64,000 nt of DNA from Roseateles sp. XES5 (GCF_020535545.1 NZ_CP084752.1:2259501-2323500), one strand, 5' to 3'; counted from the stretch's first letter, positions 45,227 through 56,023 are shown. The notes: a model not told the origin generated them from the sequence alone. Program-made: numbers and translations.

Positions 45227-45613
45227 TTACTTGCCGCGCAGGCGGGGATGGATGGCGTTCTTCTTCCAGCTCAGCTCCGCGTCGATCTCGCGGATTTCGA
45301 GCGACAGCGCGAAATGCGGCGTCTCGAAGAGGGGGGCGAGCAGCCGGCCGGCCGTCGCGAAGAGCGCGTCGCCGGTGCGCTTCTTCTCCTCCGCGCTGCG
45401 GCCCTTGCCGATGCGCAGATTGAGGTCGATGAAAGCGTTTTCCGGCAGACGGTCGGCGATGGCATAGTGATCGGCGCGGAGCGCCCGGACCCTCGGGGCG
45501 CCGAGCTCGAAGAGGCCGGTTTCAAGCAGCGTCTCCAGAAGCCCGGTGCAAAGGGCATCGAAATCCGTGCGGCCTTCCAGATTGGCCGAATATTCCACTG
45601 TCAGATGCGGCAT
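45227..45613 (-). CDS. hpaF: 5-carboxymethyl-2-hydroxymuconate isomerase
   Basis: Tautomerase-superfamily isomerase, 128 aa. The N-terminal MPHLTVEYSANLEG presents the catalytic Pro after Met removal. ATG 45613 has GGGAGGAAG upstream and preserves this Pro; the longer start would hide it. It is the first gene of hpaF-E-D-(decarboxylase)-G-H-I, directly behind the HpaR-type palindrome. Confidence 0.9.
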   Translation of the reverse strand: MPHLTVEYSANLEGRTDFDALCTGLLETLLETGLFELGAPRVRALRADHYAIADRLPENAFIDLNLRIGKGRSAEEKKRTGDALFATAGRLLAPLFETPHFALSLEIREIDAELSWKKNAIHPRLRGK

Positions 45614-45637
45614 TCTTCCTCCCGGCATGCGACTTTT

Positions 45638-45655
45638 TATTTAACATGTTAAATA
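45638..45655. promoter_or_regulatory. 18-bp perfect palindrome, candidate HpaR operator of the hpaF operon
   Basis: TATTTAACATGTTAAATA is a perfect palindrome 25 bases before hpaF. On the minus strand a TTGACA (-35) lies upstream and the palindrome covers the -10 region, the layout of a MarR-type repressor site. Confidence 0.65.
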
Positions 45656-45687
45656 TGAGGCCGCTTGTCAAGGGGCTTCTACCGCCT

Positions 45688-46200
45688 TCAGCCGCCGAAA
45701 CTGCCGGCCTGGGTCGGCACATGCACGTAGTTGCGGTCGAAATAGAGCAGCGCATGCCCGTCGCGCCGGCTTCTGATGTCGACGACCTCGCCGATGAGGA
45801 TGTTGTGCGAGCCGACGAGCCTTGCTTCCGTCAGCGTGCAGTCGAAGGAGACGATGGCATCGGCCAGCGCCTGGTTGCCGGAGGCAAGGTTCGTCCATTC
45901 CGCGGCGGCATAGCGCGCCGCCATGTCCGCCTCGCCGCCGGCGAAGGAGGCGGCGAGCGTCTTGTGCTCCTGCGTCAGCACGTTGACGCAGAAGCGGCCG
46001 TTCTCGATGAAGAGGGCGGTCTGGGCCGAGCGGCTGTTCATGCAGACGAGCAGGGTCGGCGGCTCGTCCGTCACGGAGCACATGGCGGTGGCGGTGAAGC
46101 CGCCGCGACCGGCCGCGCCATTCGTGGTGATGACGTTGACGGGCGCGCAGACCCGCGCCATCGCGTTGCGGAATTCCGTCCGGGAGATGGTGCTGTCCAT
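45688..46200 (-). CDS. hpaC: 4-hydroxyphenylacetate 3-monooxygenase, flavin reductase component
   Basis: NAD(P)H:flavin reductase that supplies reduced FAD to HpaB; 170 aa. Flavin-reductase-like fold with FRNAMARVCAPVNVITTNG, GFTATAMCSVTDEPPTLLVCMN and RFCVNVLTQEH. ATG 46200 is the conserved start. It follows hpaB by 10 bases. Confidence 0.92.
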   Translation of the reverse strand: MDSTISRTEFRNAMARVCAPVNVITTNGAAGRGGFTATAMCSVTDEPPTLLVCMNSRSAQTALFIENGRFCVNVLTQEHKTLAASFAGGEADMAARYAAAEWTNLASGNQALADAIVSFDCTLTEARLVGSHNILIGEVVDIRSRRDGHALLYFDRNYVHVPTQAGSFGG

Positions 46201-46210
46201 GGTCCGGTCC

Positions 46211-47770
46211 TCACTCGGCGGCGTCGCGCACGGCGGCATCGCCGAGCGGCGGCAGCCAGGTGTCGCCCGTCCAGCCGGTCTCGTCGTAGTCGGCCATGCA
46301 CTGGTCGACGAGGGCTTCCATCTCCTTCAGCCGCCCGCCGCGCTCGGCGCCCTTCAGCACCTGCAGGCGGACTTCTTCCGGCGCGCCGGCATAGTTCAGC
46401 TCGTAGAGCGCATGGCGGCCGCCGAATTCCGTGCCGGTCGCATCCCACAGCAGCTTCATGATCTTGATGCGCTCGACATGGCCCATATTGTCCGAACCGC
46501 GAACATATTGCGCGAGATAGCGATCGATTTCGGGATTGGCGAAATCCTTCGCCGAGGACGGCAGGTAGATGAGGCCCGAGGCCACCGTGCGGCGCACGAT
46601 GTCGATGACCTTCGGATAGGCTTCCGACATGAAGGTGCGGTAGCAGAGCGCGGCCTCCAGGTTCGGCAACACCGCGCCGCCCGCCCAGGGAATGGGGTTG
46701 TAGGCCATGGCGTTGGAGAAGGACCAGAACTGGTGGCGGATGGCGATCACCTCGCCGAGCATCGCCTGATTGCCGCGGAAGGCGTCGCCGCCGGTGGCGC
46801 GCAGCGCCTTGGCCAAAAGGCCGGCCAGGAAGTCCATCTTCACCGCAAGGCGCGTGCAGCCCTGGAAGCAATAGCCGTGCATGAAGCCGGAGGCCGGGTG
46901 GAAGGAGAGGATCTTGGCCGCATCGCGCAGCACGAGCACGTCTTCCCAGGGCACGAAGACGTTGTCGAGCACCAGGATGGCGTCGTTCTCGTCGAAGCGC
47001 GAGGAGAGCGGATAGTCGAAGGGGTGGCCCGCGGTATTGGCTGTCTGCTCGTAGGATACACGGCAGAACATTTTTATGCCCGGCGCGTTCATCGGCACGA
47101 TGAACATGACGGAAAGCGAAGGGTCCTCGGTGACGGTCGCCGAGCTCTGGGCGAGGAAGTTGTAATGGGTCAGCGCCGAAGAGGTGGCGACGACCTTGGC
47201 GCCGGAAACGTAGATGCCGGCATCCGTTTCCTTCGTGATGTGCACGAAAACGTCCTTGACCGCATCGGCCGGCTTGTGGCGGTCGATCGGCGGGTTGACG
47301 ATGGCATGGTTCATGAAGAGCACGCTTTCCTGCGCGCGCTTGTGCCAGGAAAGGGCATTGTCCTTGAAGGGGCCGTACCAGTCGGCATTGGCGCCGAGCG
47401 TGTTCATCAGCGCGGCCTTGTAATCCGCCGTGCGGCCCATCCAGCCATAGGACATGCGCGCCCAGTCGGCGATGGCGCCCTGTTGGGCGACGAGATCGGC
47501 CGAGGAACGGGCGACGCGGAAATATTTGTGCGTGTAGCCGCCCGAGCCGGTGTCGGTCGGCGCGGTCAGCCGTTCCCGGCGCTTCGGGTCATGCAGCGCA
47601 TCGTACATGCGGGCGATGGAGCGGGCGGAATTGCGCATTGCGGGGTGGCTGGTGACGTCGGCGATGCGCTCGCCATTGATATAGACCTCTCGCCCGTCCC
47701 GCAGGCTCGCGAGATATTCGGCGCCGGTAAACGGCCGGCTCTTGTCGTTGCGATGATCTTCCGCGCGCAT
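46211..47770 (-). CDS. hpaB: 4-hydroxyphenylacetate 3-monooxygenase, oxygenase component
   Basis: FADH2-dependent monooxygenase hydroxylating 4-hydroxyphenylacetate to 3,4-dihydroxyphenylacetate; 519 aa. FTGAEYLASLRDGREVYINGERI is the HpaB N-terminus; CRVSYEQTANTAGHPFDYPLSSRFDENDA and VFVPWEDVLVLRD are further signatures. ATG 47770 has TTGGAGGAG upstream. It is divergent from hpaA, which probably activates it. Confidence 0.94.
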   Translation of the reverse strand: MRAEDHRNDKSRPFTGAEYLASLRDGREVYINGERIADVTSHPAMRNSARSIARMYDALHDPKRRERLTAPTDTGSGGYTHKYFRVARSSADLVAQQGAIADWARMSYGWMGRTADYKAALMNTLGANADWYGPFKDNALSWHKRAQESVLFMNHAIVNPPIDRHKPADAVKDVFVHITKETDAGIYVSGAKVVATSSALTHYNFLAQSSATVTEDPSLSVMFIVPMNAPGIKMFCRVSYEQTANTAGHPFDYPLSSRFDENDAILVLDNVFVPWEDVLVLRDAAKILSFHPASGFMHGYCFQGCTRLAVKMDFLAGLLAKALRATGGDAFRGNQAMLGEVIAIRHQFWSFSNAMAYNPIPWAGGAVLPNLEAALCYRTFMSEAYPKVIDIVRRTVASGLIYLPSSAKDFANPEIDRYLAQYVRGSDNMGHVERIKIMKLLWDATGTEFGGRHALYELNYAGAPEEVRLQVLKGAERGGRLKEMEALVDQCMADYDETGWTGDTWLPPLGDAAVRDAAE

Positions 47771-47862
47771 GGGTATCTCCTCCAAAATCCTGACAAACGC
47801 TAAGTCCGGCACGGCGTCCGCGCCATGGACAAAGCGGGCAATTCGCTGGTACTTTTTCCGGC

Positions 47863-48741
47863 ATGATCATCCGCAACGAGGTTCCCGCCTTCTTCGTCTA
47901 CGGCGAGCCGAGCCGCGCGCTCGACGTCGGCTTCCTGCATGTCGAAACGGTTATGGAGCGCAAGAGCTTGCATTTCGGGCAGGTTGCGCCGCACAAGCAT
48001 CCGCTGATGGGGCAGATCACCTATTGGTTCAGGGGTGAGGGGCGCTACAAGATCGAGGATCGGACTTGGAATTTTTCCGCACCGGCCGTCAGCTTCGTGC
48101 CGAGCAACGTCGTGCACGGATTCGATGTCGGCGAGGCGGCGGACGCCATCGTCGTCTCGGTCTCGGACGATCTGCTGCGGGCCATGGCGCCGCAGGTGGA
48201 TCTCGCGCTGGATGCGCCGGTGCTGCTGTCCGGCGAGGCGGGGTCCGCCGACTGGATCAAGATCGGAGCCCTCCTGGAGATGGCGATGGCGGAGTACCGC
48301 GATGGCGCGGCCTCGAGCGAGCGGGTGCTGGCGGGGTTGATCGGCGTGGTGCTGTCGCTGATGGCCCGGCTCGGCGGCAATGTCGGTTTTGCCGCATCCT
48401 CGCCCGTGGTGGCGCTGGCGCTCGGTCTGCGCCGCGCCATCGACCGGCATTACCGCGAGGACTGGCCAGTCGCCCGCTATGTGGAAACGCTGGCGACGAC
48501 GCCGCACCTGCTCGACAAGGCGGCGCGCGCGGTGTTCGGCCAGACGGTGAAGGACATGGTGCTGGAGCGGCGCCTTCTGGAGGCCAAGCGCCTGTTGCGT
48601 TTTACCATCCGCCCGGTGGAGGACATCGGGCGGGAAATCGGTTTCGAGGACCCGGCCTATTTCTCCCGCTTTTTCCGCAGGCGGGCCGGCTTTTCCCCGA
48701 CGGACTGGCGCCGGCAGCATTCGGAGGCCGCCGGCGCCTGA
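47863..48741 (+). CDS. hpaA: AraC-family activator of 4-hydroxyphenylacetate monooxygenase genes
   Basis: AraC/XylS regulator, 292 aa. An N-terminal cupin sensor (HFGQVAPHKHPLMGQITYWFRGEGRYKIED) is followed by a C-terminal double HTH: VARYVETLATTPHLLDKAARAVFGQTVKDMVLERRLLEAKRLL and RPVEDIGREIGFEDPAYFSRFFRRRAGFSP. The divergent arrangement with hpaBC is that of the known HpaA activator. It converges on the DUF2218 gene with 3 bases between. Confidence 0.9.
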   Translation: MIIRNEVPAFFVYGEPSRALDVGFLHVETVMERKSLHFGQVAPHKHPLMGQITYWFRGEGRYKIEDRTWNFSAPAVSFVPSNVVHGFDVGEAADAIVVSVSDDLLRAMAPQVDLALDAPVLLSGEAGSADWIKIGALLEMAMAEYRDGAASSERVLAGLIGVVLSLMARLGGNVGFAASSPVVALALGLRRAIDRHYREDWPVARYVETLATTPHLLDKAARAVFGQTVKDMVLERRLLEAKRLLRFTIRPVEDIGREIGFEDPAYFSRFFRRRAGFSPTDWRRQHSEAAGA

Positions 48742-48744
48742 CGG

Positions 48745-49029
48745 TCAGGCATCCTGCCAGGTCACGGCAAGCTCCTCGCGGAAAGCGAAGCGAACGAGGT
48801 GGCGGATCACCACGTCCTTGAGCTCGTCCATCTCCTCGGCTTTCGGCGCAACAAGGTCGATCTGCAGGGCTGCGCTGTCGGCCGTCAGCCGGCATTCGCC
48901 GATCGAGAAGATGATTTCTCCCGCGTGTTCGTCGAACCTGACGGGGAGCTTGTGAGCGAAGTGCTTGCAGAGCTGCTGCAGGTAGCGGCTGGCCTGTTCG
49001 GTGGGAATGGCGGTCTTGCTTGTCGTCAT
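48745..49029 (-). CDS. DUF2218 family protein
   Basis: A 94-aa protein of the DUF2218 family: ASRYLQQLCKHFAHKLPVRFDEHAGEIIFSIGECRLTAD. In other proteobacteria this family is found beside or fused to siderophore-interacting ferric reductases. It overlaps the upstream PadR gene by 4 bases (ATGA) and is therefore controlled with it. Biochemical function unknown; a link to iron or nickel handling is an inference from context. Confidence 0.85.
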   Translation of the reverse strand: MTTSKTAIPTEQASRYLQQLCKHFAHKLPVRFDEHAGEIIFSIGECRLTADSAALQIDLVAPKAEEMDELKDVVIRHLVRFAFREELAVTWQDA

Positions 49030-49580
49030 CGGCTTTTCTCCACGGTCTGGGCGGCAAGGTCGAGGGCGGCGGCGATGGCCTCGGCGGCCTCGTCGCTGAG
49101 ATCGCCGCTGCGAAGGCGCAGCCGCATGGCGAGTTTCAGGTTTTCCATGGCGCGCACGACGGGGGCGGGCACGCCCTCGCGGCGGCCAGGGCCCTTTCCG
49201 GCGCGGGCCATGAGGTCGTCGATGGCAGCGCGGTTGGCCGCAAGGAAGGCTTTGCCTTCCTGCGTGATGCTGTAGCGCTTGCGCCCGCCGTCGACCGGTT
49301 CGATCACGGCATAGCCCATGTCGTCCAGCCAGGAGAGCGTCGGGTAGATGACGCCCGGGCTCGGGCTGTAGCTGCCGCCGAAGCGTTCCTCGACGGTCTT
49401 GATCAGTTCGTAACCGTGGCTCGGCGCATCGGCGATGATGGCGAGCAGCAGGAGCCGGAGTTCGCCATAGTCGAAGAGGCGCCCGCCGTGGCGGCCGCCC
49501 CGGCCGCGATGGAAGGGACCCGACCGGTCGTCGGGCGGTGAAAAGTGGCGGTGAGGGCCGCATCCCATTCTGTGTCTCAT
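49026..49580 (-). CDS. PadR-family regulator with His/Cys-rich N-terminus (YqjI-like)
   Basis: A 184-aa repressor. Residues 1-34 are rich in Gly, His and Arg with Cys7 and His at 3, 10, 12, 24 and 31, the type of metal-binding extension seen in nickel/iron-responsive YqjI of enterobacteria. The PadR winged helix follows: ELRLLLLAIIADAPSHGYELIKTVEERFGGSYSPSPGVIYPTLSWLDDMGYAV. A helical C-terminal dimer domain ends the protein. It is autoregulated very likely through the 49-bp palindrome 7 bases upstream of its start codon. Confidence 0.88.
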   Translation of the reverse strand: MRHRMGCGPHRHFSPPDDRSGPFHRGRGGRHGGRLFDYGELRLLLLAIIADAPSHGYELIKTVEERFGGSYSPSPGVIYPTLSWLDDMGYAVIEPVDGGRKRYSITQEGKAFLAANRAAIDDLMARAGKGPGRREGVPAPVVRAMENLKLAMRLRLRSGDLSDEAAEAIAAALDLAAQTVEKSR

Positions 49581-49586
49581 ATTGCC

Positions 49587-49635
49587 GATATAATTCCCGA
49601 TATATCTTAATTCAAGATATATCGGGAATTATATC
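49587..49635. promoter_or_regulatory. 49-bp perfect palindrome, PadR operator between padR-like gene and trmO
   Basis: Two perfectly complementary 22-base arms (49587-49608 and 49614-49635) flank a 5-base centre AATTC. Each arm contains two GATATA-type half sites with CCGATATA repeated 12 bases apart. It begins 7 bases before the PadR start and ends 50 bases before trmO, so it can control both. Confidence 0.75.
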
Positions 49636-49685
49636 TTTCAAAAAATCGCGCGCATCGATATCGTCGTATTCAAAGGAATATAGCG

Positions 49686-50219
49686 ATGGAGAAGGACATG
49701 GTCCGCTTGAACGAGATCCGCAAGAACGAGGTGGCGATCGCGCCGCCGGAAACGGTGGATGCGAGCCTCGTCTTCATCGGCCGGATTTCGACGCCCTGGA
49801 CCTCGCGCATGGAAACGCCGCGCCAGGGACGTCATGACGGGCCGATCTGCGAAATCGAGATCTTCGCGCCCTGGATCCAGGCGCTGACGGGCGTCGAGCG
49901 TTTCGAGCGGCTGGAGGTTCTGTACTGGCTGCACCAGTCGCGCCGCGATCTCGTGCTGCAGAGCCCGGCGTCGAATGGCGAGGTGCACGGCACCTTCTCC
50001 CTGCGCTCGCCCGTCCGGCCCAATCCCATCGGCACCTCCATCGTCGCGCTGGAGAAGATCGAGGGCAACCGCCTCTTCGTGCGCGGCCTCGATTGCCTCG
50101 ATGGCACGCCGCTGGTCGACCTGAAGCCGGATCGCACCCTCTTCAAGCCCATCGCCCCGCCGCAGCGGGGCGATTTCGAGACAGGTGAAGTGCCTATGTG
50201 CAAGAAGGTGGATGGTTAG
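49686..50219 (+). CDS. trmO: tRNA (N6-threonylcarbamoyladenosine(37)-N6)-methyltransferase TrmO
   Basis: SAM-dependent methyltransferase of the YaeB/UPF0066 family that methylates t6A37 of ACY-decoding tRNAs; 177 aa. Conserved motifs are FIGRISTPWTSRMETPRQG, FERLEVLYWLHQSRRDL, GTFSLRSPVRPNPIGTSIVAL and LDCLDGTPLVDLKPD. ATG 49686 has AAAGGA 8 bases upstream. The gene start is 50 bases from the PadR palindrome, so control by the PadR protein is possible. Confidence 0.9.
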   Translation: MEKDMVRLNEIRKNEVAIAPPETVDASLVFIGRISTPWTSRMETPRQGRHDGPICEIEIFAPWIQALTGVERFERLEVLYWLHQSRRDLVLQSPASNGEVHGTFSLRSPVRPNPIGTSIVALEKIEGNRLFVRGLDCLDGTPLVDLKPDRTLFKPIAPPQRGDFETGEVPMCKKVDG

Positions 50220-50242
50220 GGCCAACCGTCCTTCAGCCCATC

Positions 50243-50452
50243 CTAATCGTCTACGGCCACCATCACGTCCGATGCCTTGACCACCGCATAGGCCTCCTGC
50301 CCGGCGACGAGGCCGAGTTCGTTCACCGCGTCATTGGTGATGGCGGCGGTGATGATGGAGCCTCCGACATCGATGCGGACATGGGCTGTCGTCGCGCCGA
50401 GCACGACTTCGACGATCTTGCCCTTGAGGCGGTTGCGTGCGCTGATCTTCAT
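50243..50452 (-). CDS. mop: Molybdenum-pterin/molybdate-binding Mop protein (single TOBE domain)
   Basis: A 69-aa single-TOBE molbindin: MKISARNRLKGKIVEVVLGATTAHVRIDVGGSIITAAITNDAVNELGL. Such proteins bind molybdate in the cytoplasm as oligomers and act as a store or buffer. It stands alone and converges on trmO; no modABC is nearby. Confidence 0.9.
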   Translation of the reverse strand: MKISARNRLKGKIVEVVLGATTAHVRIDVGGSIITAAITNDAVNELGLVAGQEAYAVVKASDVMVAVDD

Positions 50453-50600
50453 GCATTTTCTCCTGTTGCTGGAGCGGGGAGAATAGCGGGATGGTGCCGG
50501 ATTGGTAAGGGTGTCCCGGCAAGATCGGGCGCATCATCAATTCGTATTTGAATGGATCATTCTTCTGTGCCAGTCTCCCGCCTGCTTGAAGGAGGCCGGC

Positions 50601-51446
50601 ATGATCATCGACACGCATCTGCACCTCATCTACCGCGATCGGCTCTCCTATCCCTGGCTTGCCGGCGTGCCGCCGCTCGATGCCGATTTCACCCATGATC
50701 TCTATGCGCGGGAGGCGCGGCGGCTCGGCATCGCGGCGGCGCTGCATATGGAGGTCGATGTCGCGGTGGACGACATGGCCCGCGAGACGGCGACAATCGA
50801 AACGCTCGCGGGCGAGACCGGCAGCCTGATCGTCGGCGCCATCGCGGCCTGCCGGCCGGAATCGCCGGACTTTCCCGTCTATCTCGACACGGTTTCGGCC
50901 AATCCCTTCGTGCGCGGCTTCCGCCGCGTGCTGCATGTCATGCCGGACGACCTTTCCGAAGAGGCGCTTTTCCGGGAGAATATCCGGCGGCTGGCGGGCA
51001 CCGGGCTCGCCTTCGATCTCTGCGTGCTGCCACACCAGATCGAAAAGGCCATCGCGCTCGCCGATCTCGCGCCGGACGTTTCCTTCGTGCTCGACCATTG
51101 CGGCGTGCCCGATATCAAGGGTGGCGGCTTCGACGCCTGGAAGGGACCGGTCGCCGAGATCGCCCGCCGGCCGAATGTGACGGTCAAGCTGTCGGGGCTT
51201 CCAGCCTATGGCACGGAAAGCTGGACGCTTGAGGACCTGAAGCCCTATTTCGCCCATGTGGCTGATAGCTTCGGCTTCGCGCGCATGGTCTGGGGCAGCG
51301 ACTGGCCGGTCTGCACGCTCGGCGGCGGGCTTTCCGCCTGGCTTGGCGCGACCCATGCGCTGCTGTCGGGTGTCAGCCCGGAAGAGAAACGGCGCGTTCT
51401 CTACGAAAACGCCGCCCGGCTCTGGGCCGTTTCCCCAAAGGCCTGA
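50601..51446 (+). CDS. Amidohydrolase family 2 (metal-dependent hydrolase)
   Basis: TIM-barrel hydrolase of 281 aa in the amidohydrolase_2 group. MIIDTHLHLI carries the first metal HxH pair; LDHCGVPD and VWGSDWPVC provide the later His and Asp. This family includes lactonases and decarboxylases; the substrate is unknown. ATG 50601 with GGAGG upstream. Its stop codon directly abuts the thiE stop on the other strand with no bases between. Confidence 0.87.
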   Translation: MIIDTHLHLIYRDRLSYPWLAGVPPLDADFTHDLYAREARRLGIAAALHMEVDVAVDDMARETATIETLAGETGSLIVGAIAACRPESPDFPVYLDTVSANPFVRGFRRVLHVMPDDLSEEALFRENIRRLAGTGLAFDLCVLPHQIEKAIALADLAPDVSFVLDHCGVPDIKGGGFDAWKGPVAEIARRPNVTVKLSGLPAYGTESWTLEDLKPYFAHVADSFGFARMVWGSDWPVCTLGGGLSAWLGATHALLSGVSPEEKRRVLYENAARLWAVSPKA

Positions 51447-52052
51447 TCACCGCCAGCGCGCTGTCTCGGCGATCCATTCGCGCGTGCGCGCCTCGGGGTC
51501 GGCGTTCAGCGTGATATCCGTCACCACCGCCGCGCTGTCGGCGCCGTTTGCGAAGACGGCGGGCAGGCGATCCGGATTGAGGCCACCAATGGCGACGAGG
51601 GGAAGAGAGCCGATGCGCGCCTTCCACGCCGCCAGCCGCTCCGCGCCCTGTGGCGCCCATTTCATCTTCTTCAGGATCGTCGGCCAGACAGGACCGAGGG
51701 CGATGTAGTCGGGCTCTGCCGCCAGCGCCGCCTCCAGCTCCGCCTCGTCATGGGTGGAAAGGCCGAGCTTCAGGCCGGCGGCACGGATGGCGCCGACATC
51801 GGCCTCGGCAAGATCCTCTTGCCCGAGATGCACAAAGTCGCAGCCCTCCTCGATGGCGATCCGCCAGTAATCGTTGACGATGAGCTGGCAGCCCTGCGCC
51901 ATGCAGGTGGCCTTCGCCCGGCGGATTTCCGCCCGCAACCTGTCTTCCGGCAGATCCTTCATGCGCAGTTGCACCAGGCGGACGCCGATGGGCACCAGAC
52001 GGTCGATCCAGTCGGCGCTGTCGACGATGAGGTAGAACGGGTCGAGTTTCAT
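51447..52052 (-). CDS. thiE: Thiamine phosphate synthase
   Basis: Couples HMP-PP with the thiazole phosphate to thiamine phosphate; 201 aa TIM barrel. [26 protein letters not shown] and [19 protein letters not shown] and [10 protein letters not shown] are the substrate- and phosphate-binding motifs; the GPV(F/W)PT segment differs slightly from the common GPIFPT. It overlaps thiG by 4 bases. Last gene of thiC-O-S-G-E. Confidence 0.92.
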   Translation of the reverse strand: MKLDPFYLIVDSADWIDRLVPIGVRLVQLRMKDLPEDRLRAEIRRAKATCMAQGCQLIVNDYWRIAIEEGCDFVHLGQEDLAEADVGAIRAAGLKLGLSTHDEAELEAALAAEPDYIALGPVWPTILKKMKWAPQGAERLAAWKARIGSLPLVAIGGLNPDRLPAVFANGADSAAVVTDITLNADPEARTREWIAETARWR

Positions 52053-52822
52053 GCGAAGACGGCCTTTCCGATGACGGGGGTGGAGGGCACGGCCATGTCG
52101 CGCGGTTCCAGCGGCACGGCATTGCGCGCCAGCCGACCCGCCTCGATGGCGTGCGAGAAGGCCTCGGCCATGGCGGCGGGATCGCCCGCCCCGGCGACGG
52201 CGGTGTTGAGGAGGACGGCATCGTATCCATATTCCATCACCGCGCAGGCGTGAGACGGTCGGCCGATGCCGGCATCGACGATCAGCGGCACGTCGGGAAA
52301 ATGCGCCCGGAAGGCGCGCAGCGCCATCGGATTGACCGGACCCATGGCCGAACCGATCGGTGCGCACCAGGGCATCAGCACCTTGCAGCCGGCCTCGAGC
52401 AGCCTTTCCGCCACGACAAGGTCGTCCGTCGTATAGGGAAAGACCTTGAAGCCCTCCTTGCCAAGGATGCGCGCGGCCTCGACGAGGCCGAAGACATCGG
52501 GCTGCAGCGTGTCGTGGTGGCCGATGACCTCCAGCTTGATCCAGTCGGTGCGGAAAATCTCGCGCGCCATCCTGGCCGTCAGCACGGCTTCCTTCGCACT
52601 GTGGCAGCCGGCGGTGTTGGGCAGCACCTGGACGCCGAGGCCGGCGATGAGATCGAAGAAGGCGCCGCCCGCCTTGCCGCCGGCGGTCTCCCGCCGCAGC
52701 GAGACGGTGACGATCTCGGTCTTCGAACGCCGCACCGCTTCCGCCAGCACGGAAGGGGAGGGATAGCGCGCGGTGCCGAGCAGCAGGCGGGATTTGACCG
52801 GGGTGCCGTAGAGCTCCAGCAT
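52049..52822 (-). CDS. thiG: Thiazole synthase
   Basis: Forms the thiazole phosphate ring from DXP, dehydroglycine and ThiS-thiocarboxylate; 257 aa. [59 protein letters not shown] (Schiff-base Lys region) and [32 protein letters not shown] match ThiG throughout. 2 bases from thiS. Confidence 0.95.
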   Translation of the reverse strand: MLELYGTPVKSRLLLGTARYPSPSVLAEAVRRSKTEIVTVSLRRETAGGKAGGAFFDLIAGLGVQVLPNTAGCHSAKEAVLTARMAREIFRTDWIKLEVIGHHDTLQPDVFGLVEAARILGKEGFKVFPYTTDDLVVAERLLEAGCKVLMPWCAPIGSAMGPVNPMALRAFRAHFPDVPLIVDAGIGRPSHACAVMEYGYDAVLLNTAVAGAGDPAAMAEAFSHAIEAGRLARNAVPLEPRDMAVPSTPVIGKAVFA

Positions 52823-52824
52823 TT

Positions 52825-53022
52825 TCAGCCTCCCTGCATGGGCGAGAGGATCTCGACCCGGTCGCGGGCGGCAAGCGCGAAACCGGCGCGATCCTCGCGG
52901 TGCACCAGCTCGCCATTGACGGCGGTCGCCAGCCAGTCGCCCTCGTAGTCGAGGGCGGCCAGGAGGTCTGCGAGAGTCGCCGCGGCAATCTCCTGTTCCT
53001 CGCCGTTGACGATGACGGTCAT
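52825..53022 (-). CDS. thiS: Sulfur carrier protein ThiS
   Basis: A 65-aa ubiquitin-like sulfur carrier ending in the required Gly-Gly (ILSPMQGG). [24 protein letters not shown] and [10 protein letters not shown] are typical. It overlaps the thiO stop by 4 bases. Confidence 0.92.
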   Translation of the reverse strand: MTVIVNGEEQEIAAATLADLLAALDYEGDWLATAVNGELVHREDRAGFALAARDRVEILSPMQGG

Positions 53023-53999
53023 GATGCTCTCCTTTGCGGCTGCTGCTGTTCGGCAAGCAGCCGGCGCGCCACTTCGCCCGCCATGGCCGGGGCGAGCAGG
53101 AAGCCGTGCCGGTAGAGGCCATTGACGTGGAGGATGCCGTTCTCCTCGCTGACGCGCGGCAGGTTGTCGGGATAGGCAGGGCGCACACCCGCGCCGAATT
53201 CCGTAAGTCGTGCCTCACCAAAGGCGGGATGCAAGGCATAGGCGGCGTTCAGCAGCTCCATCAGCGAGCGGGCGGTGACGGGGCCGGCATCGCCGCTCTC
53301 GATCATGGTCGCGCCCACCATGAAGCGGTTGCTTTCGCGCGGCACGATGTAGATCGGGTGGCGCGGATGCAGCAGGCGGACGGGGCGGGACAGCCTTATC
53401 TCCGCCGTTTCCAGCATCAGCATCTCGCCGCGCACGCCGCGAAGCGTGGGAAGGCGGCCGATCTGCGCCGCGCCCGTGCAGTCGATGGTCCTGTCGTGGC
53501 GGCGGGCATCGCCTTCCGTGCCGAAGAGAAGCGGCATGCGCGCCTCCTCCAGCGCCGCGGCCAAGGCGGACAGTGCCTGCCGCGGATCGAGATGGGCTTC
53601 CTGCGGGAAGAAGAGGGCGGTGCGGAAGCGTCCGGCAAGATCCGGTTCCAGCGCGGCGAGCGCCGCCTCGTCCAGCCATTGCCAGCCGCTGGTGCGGGCC
53701 GCGAAGCGATCGAGCTCGCCCGCATCACGGCCGCCGGCGACGACCAGCGTTCCGCGGCGATGCACCGCGCCCGGCAAGGCGGCGTCCCACCAGTCGGCGG
53801 CGTGGCGGCCGAGCGTCAGCACCGGTTCCTCGGCGCTTTCCCGCTCGCACCACGGTGCGAGCATGCCGCCGGCAAAGCCGGAGGCGCCGATACCGGCCCT
53901 CTCGGCGCGCTCGGCCACCGTCACCTCGAAGCCGTGACGATAGAGCTGCCAGGCGGTGGCAAGGCCGGCGACGCCGGCGCCCTTGACGAGGATGCGCAT
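53019..53999 (-). CDS. thiO: Glycine oxidase / FAD-dependent thiazole biosynthesis protein ThiO
   Basis: FAD-dependent D-amino acid oxidase family protein that makes dehydroglycine for ThiG; 326 aa. [25 protein letters not shown] is the FAD-binding Rossmann motif. The C-terminus [34 protein letters not shown] is the second FAD site. ATG 53999 has GGGAGA at a normal distance; ATG 54005 overlaps the thiC stop (ATGA) and is the alternative start. Confidence 0.9.
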   Translation of the reverse strand: MRILVKGAGVAGLATAWQLYRHGFEVTVAERAERAGIGASGFAGGMLAPWCERESAEEPVLTLGRHAADWWDAALPGAVHRRGTLVVAGGRDAGELDRFAARTSGWQWLDEAALAALEPDLAGRFRTALFFPQEAHLDPRQALSALAAALEEARMPLLFGTEGDARRHDRTIDCTGAAQIGRLPTLRGVRGEMLMLETAEIRLSRPVRLLHPRHPIYIVPRESNRFMVGATMIESGDAGPVTARSLMELLNAAYALHPAFGEARLTEFGAGVRPAYPDNLPRVSEENGILHVNGLYRHGFLLAPAMAGEVARRLLAEQQQPQRRAS

Positions 54000-54001
54000 G
54001 G

Positions 54002-55849
<1,848 letters not shown>

Positions 55850-55917
55850 CTAGAGCCGGAATGATGGAAGGACGCCGATGCGGAATCCGGGTTGCGGATT
55901 GCTGCCACAGCGCTTGC

Positions 55918-56013
55918 ACCGTCCCTACGCCAGTATGAACTGGATCAGGTTCAACGGGTCACTGCGCTGCGAATGCCAGCAGTATCTCAGCCCCTTGTCG
56001 GGACCCCCCTGGT
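55918..56013 (-). ncRNA. TPP riboswitch (THI element)
   Basis: Minus strand: the sequence contains GGGGGTCCC, GGGGCTGAGAT and the hallmark ACCCGTTGAACCTGATCCAG followed by ACTGGCGTAGGGA. These are the conserved pyrimidine- and pyrophosphate-binding parts of the thiamine pyrophosphate aptamer. It lies about 105 bases upstream of thiC and should switch the operon off when TPP is abundant. Confidence 0.93.
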
Positions 56014-56023
56014 GAATGTCTCA

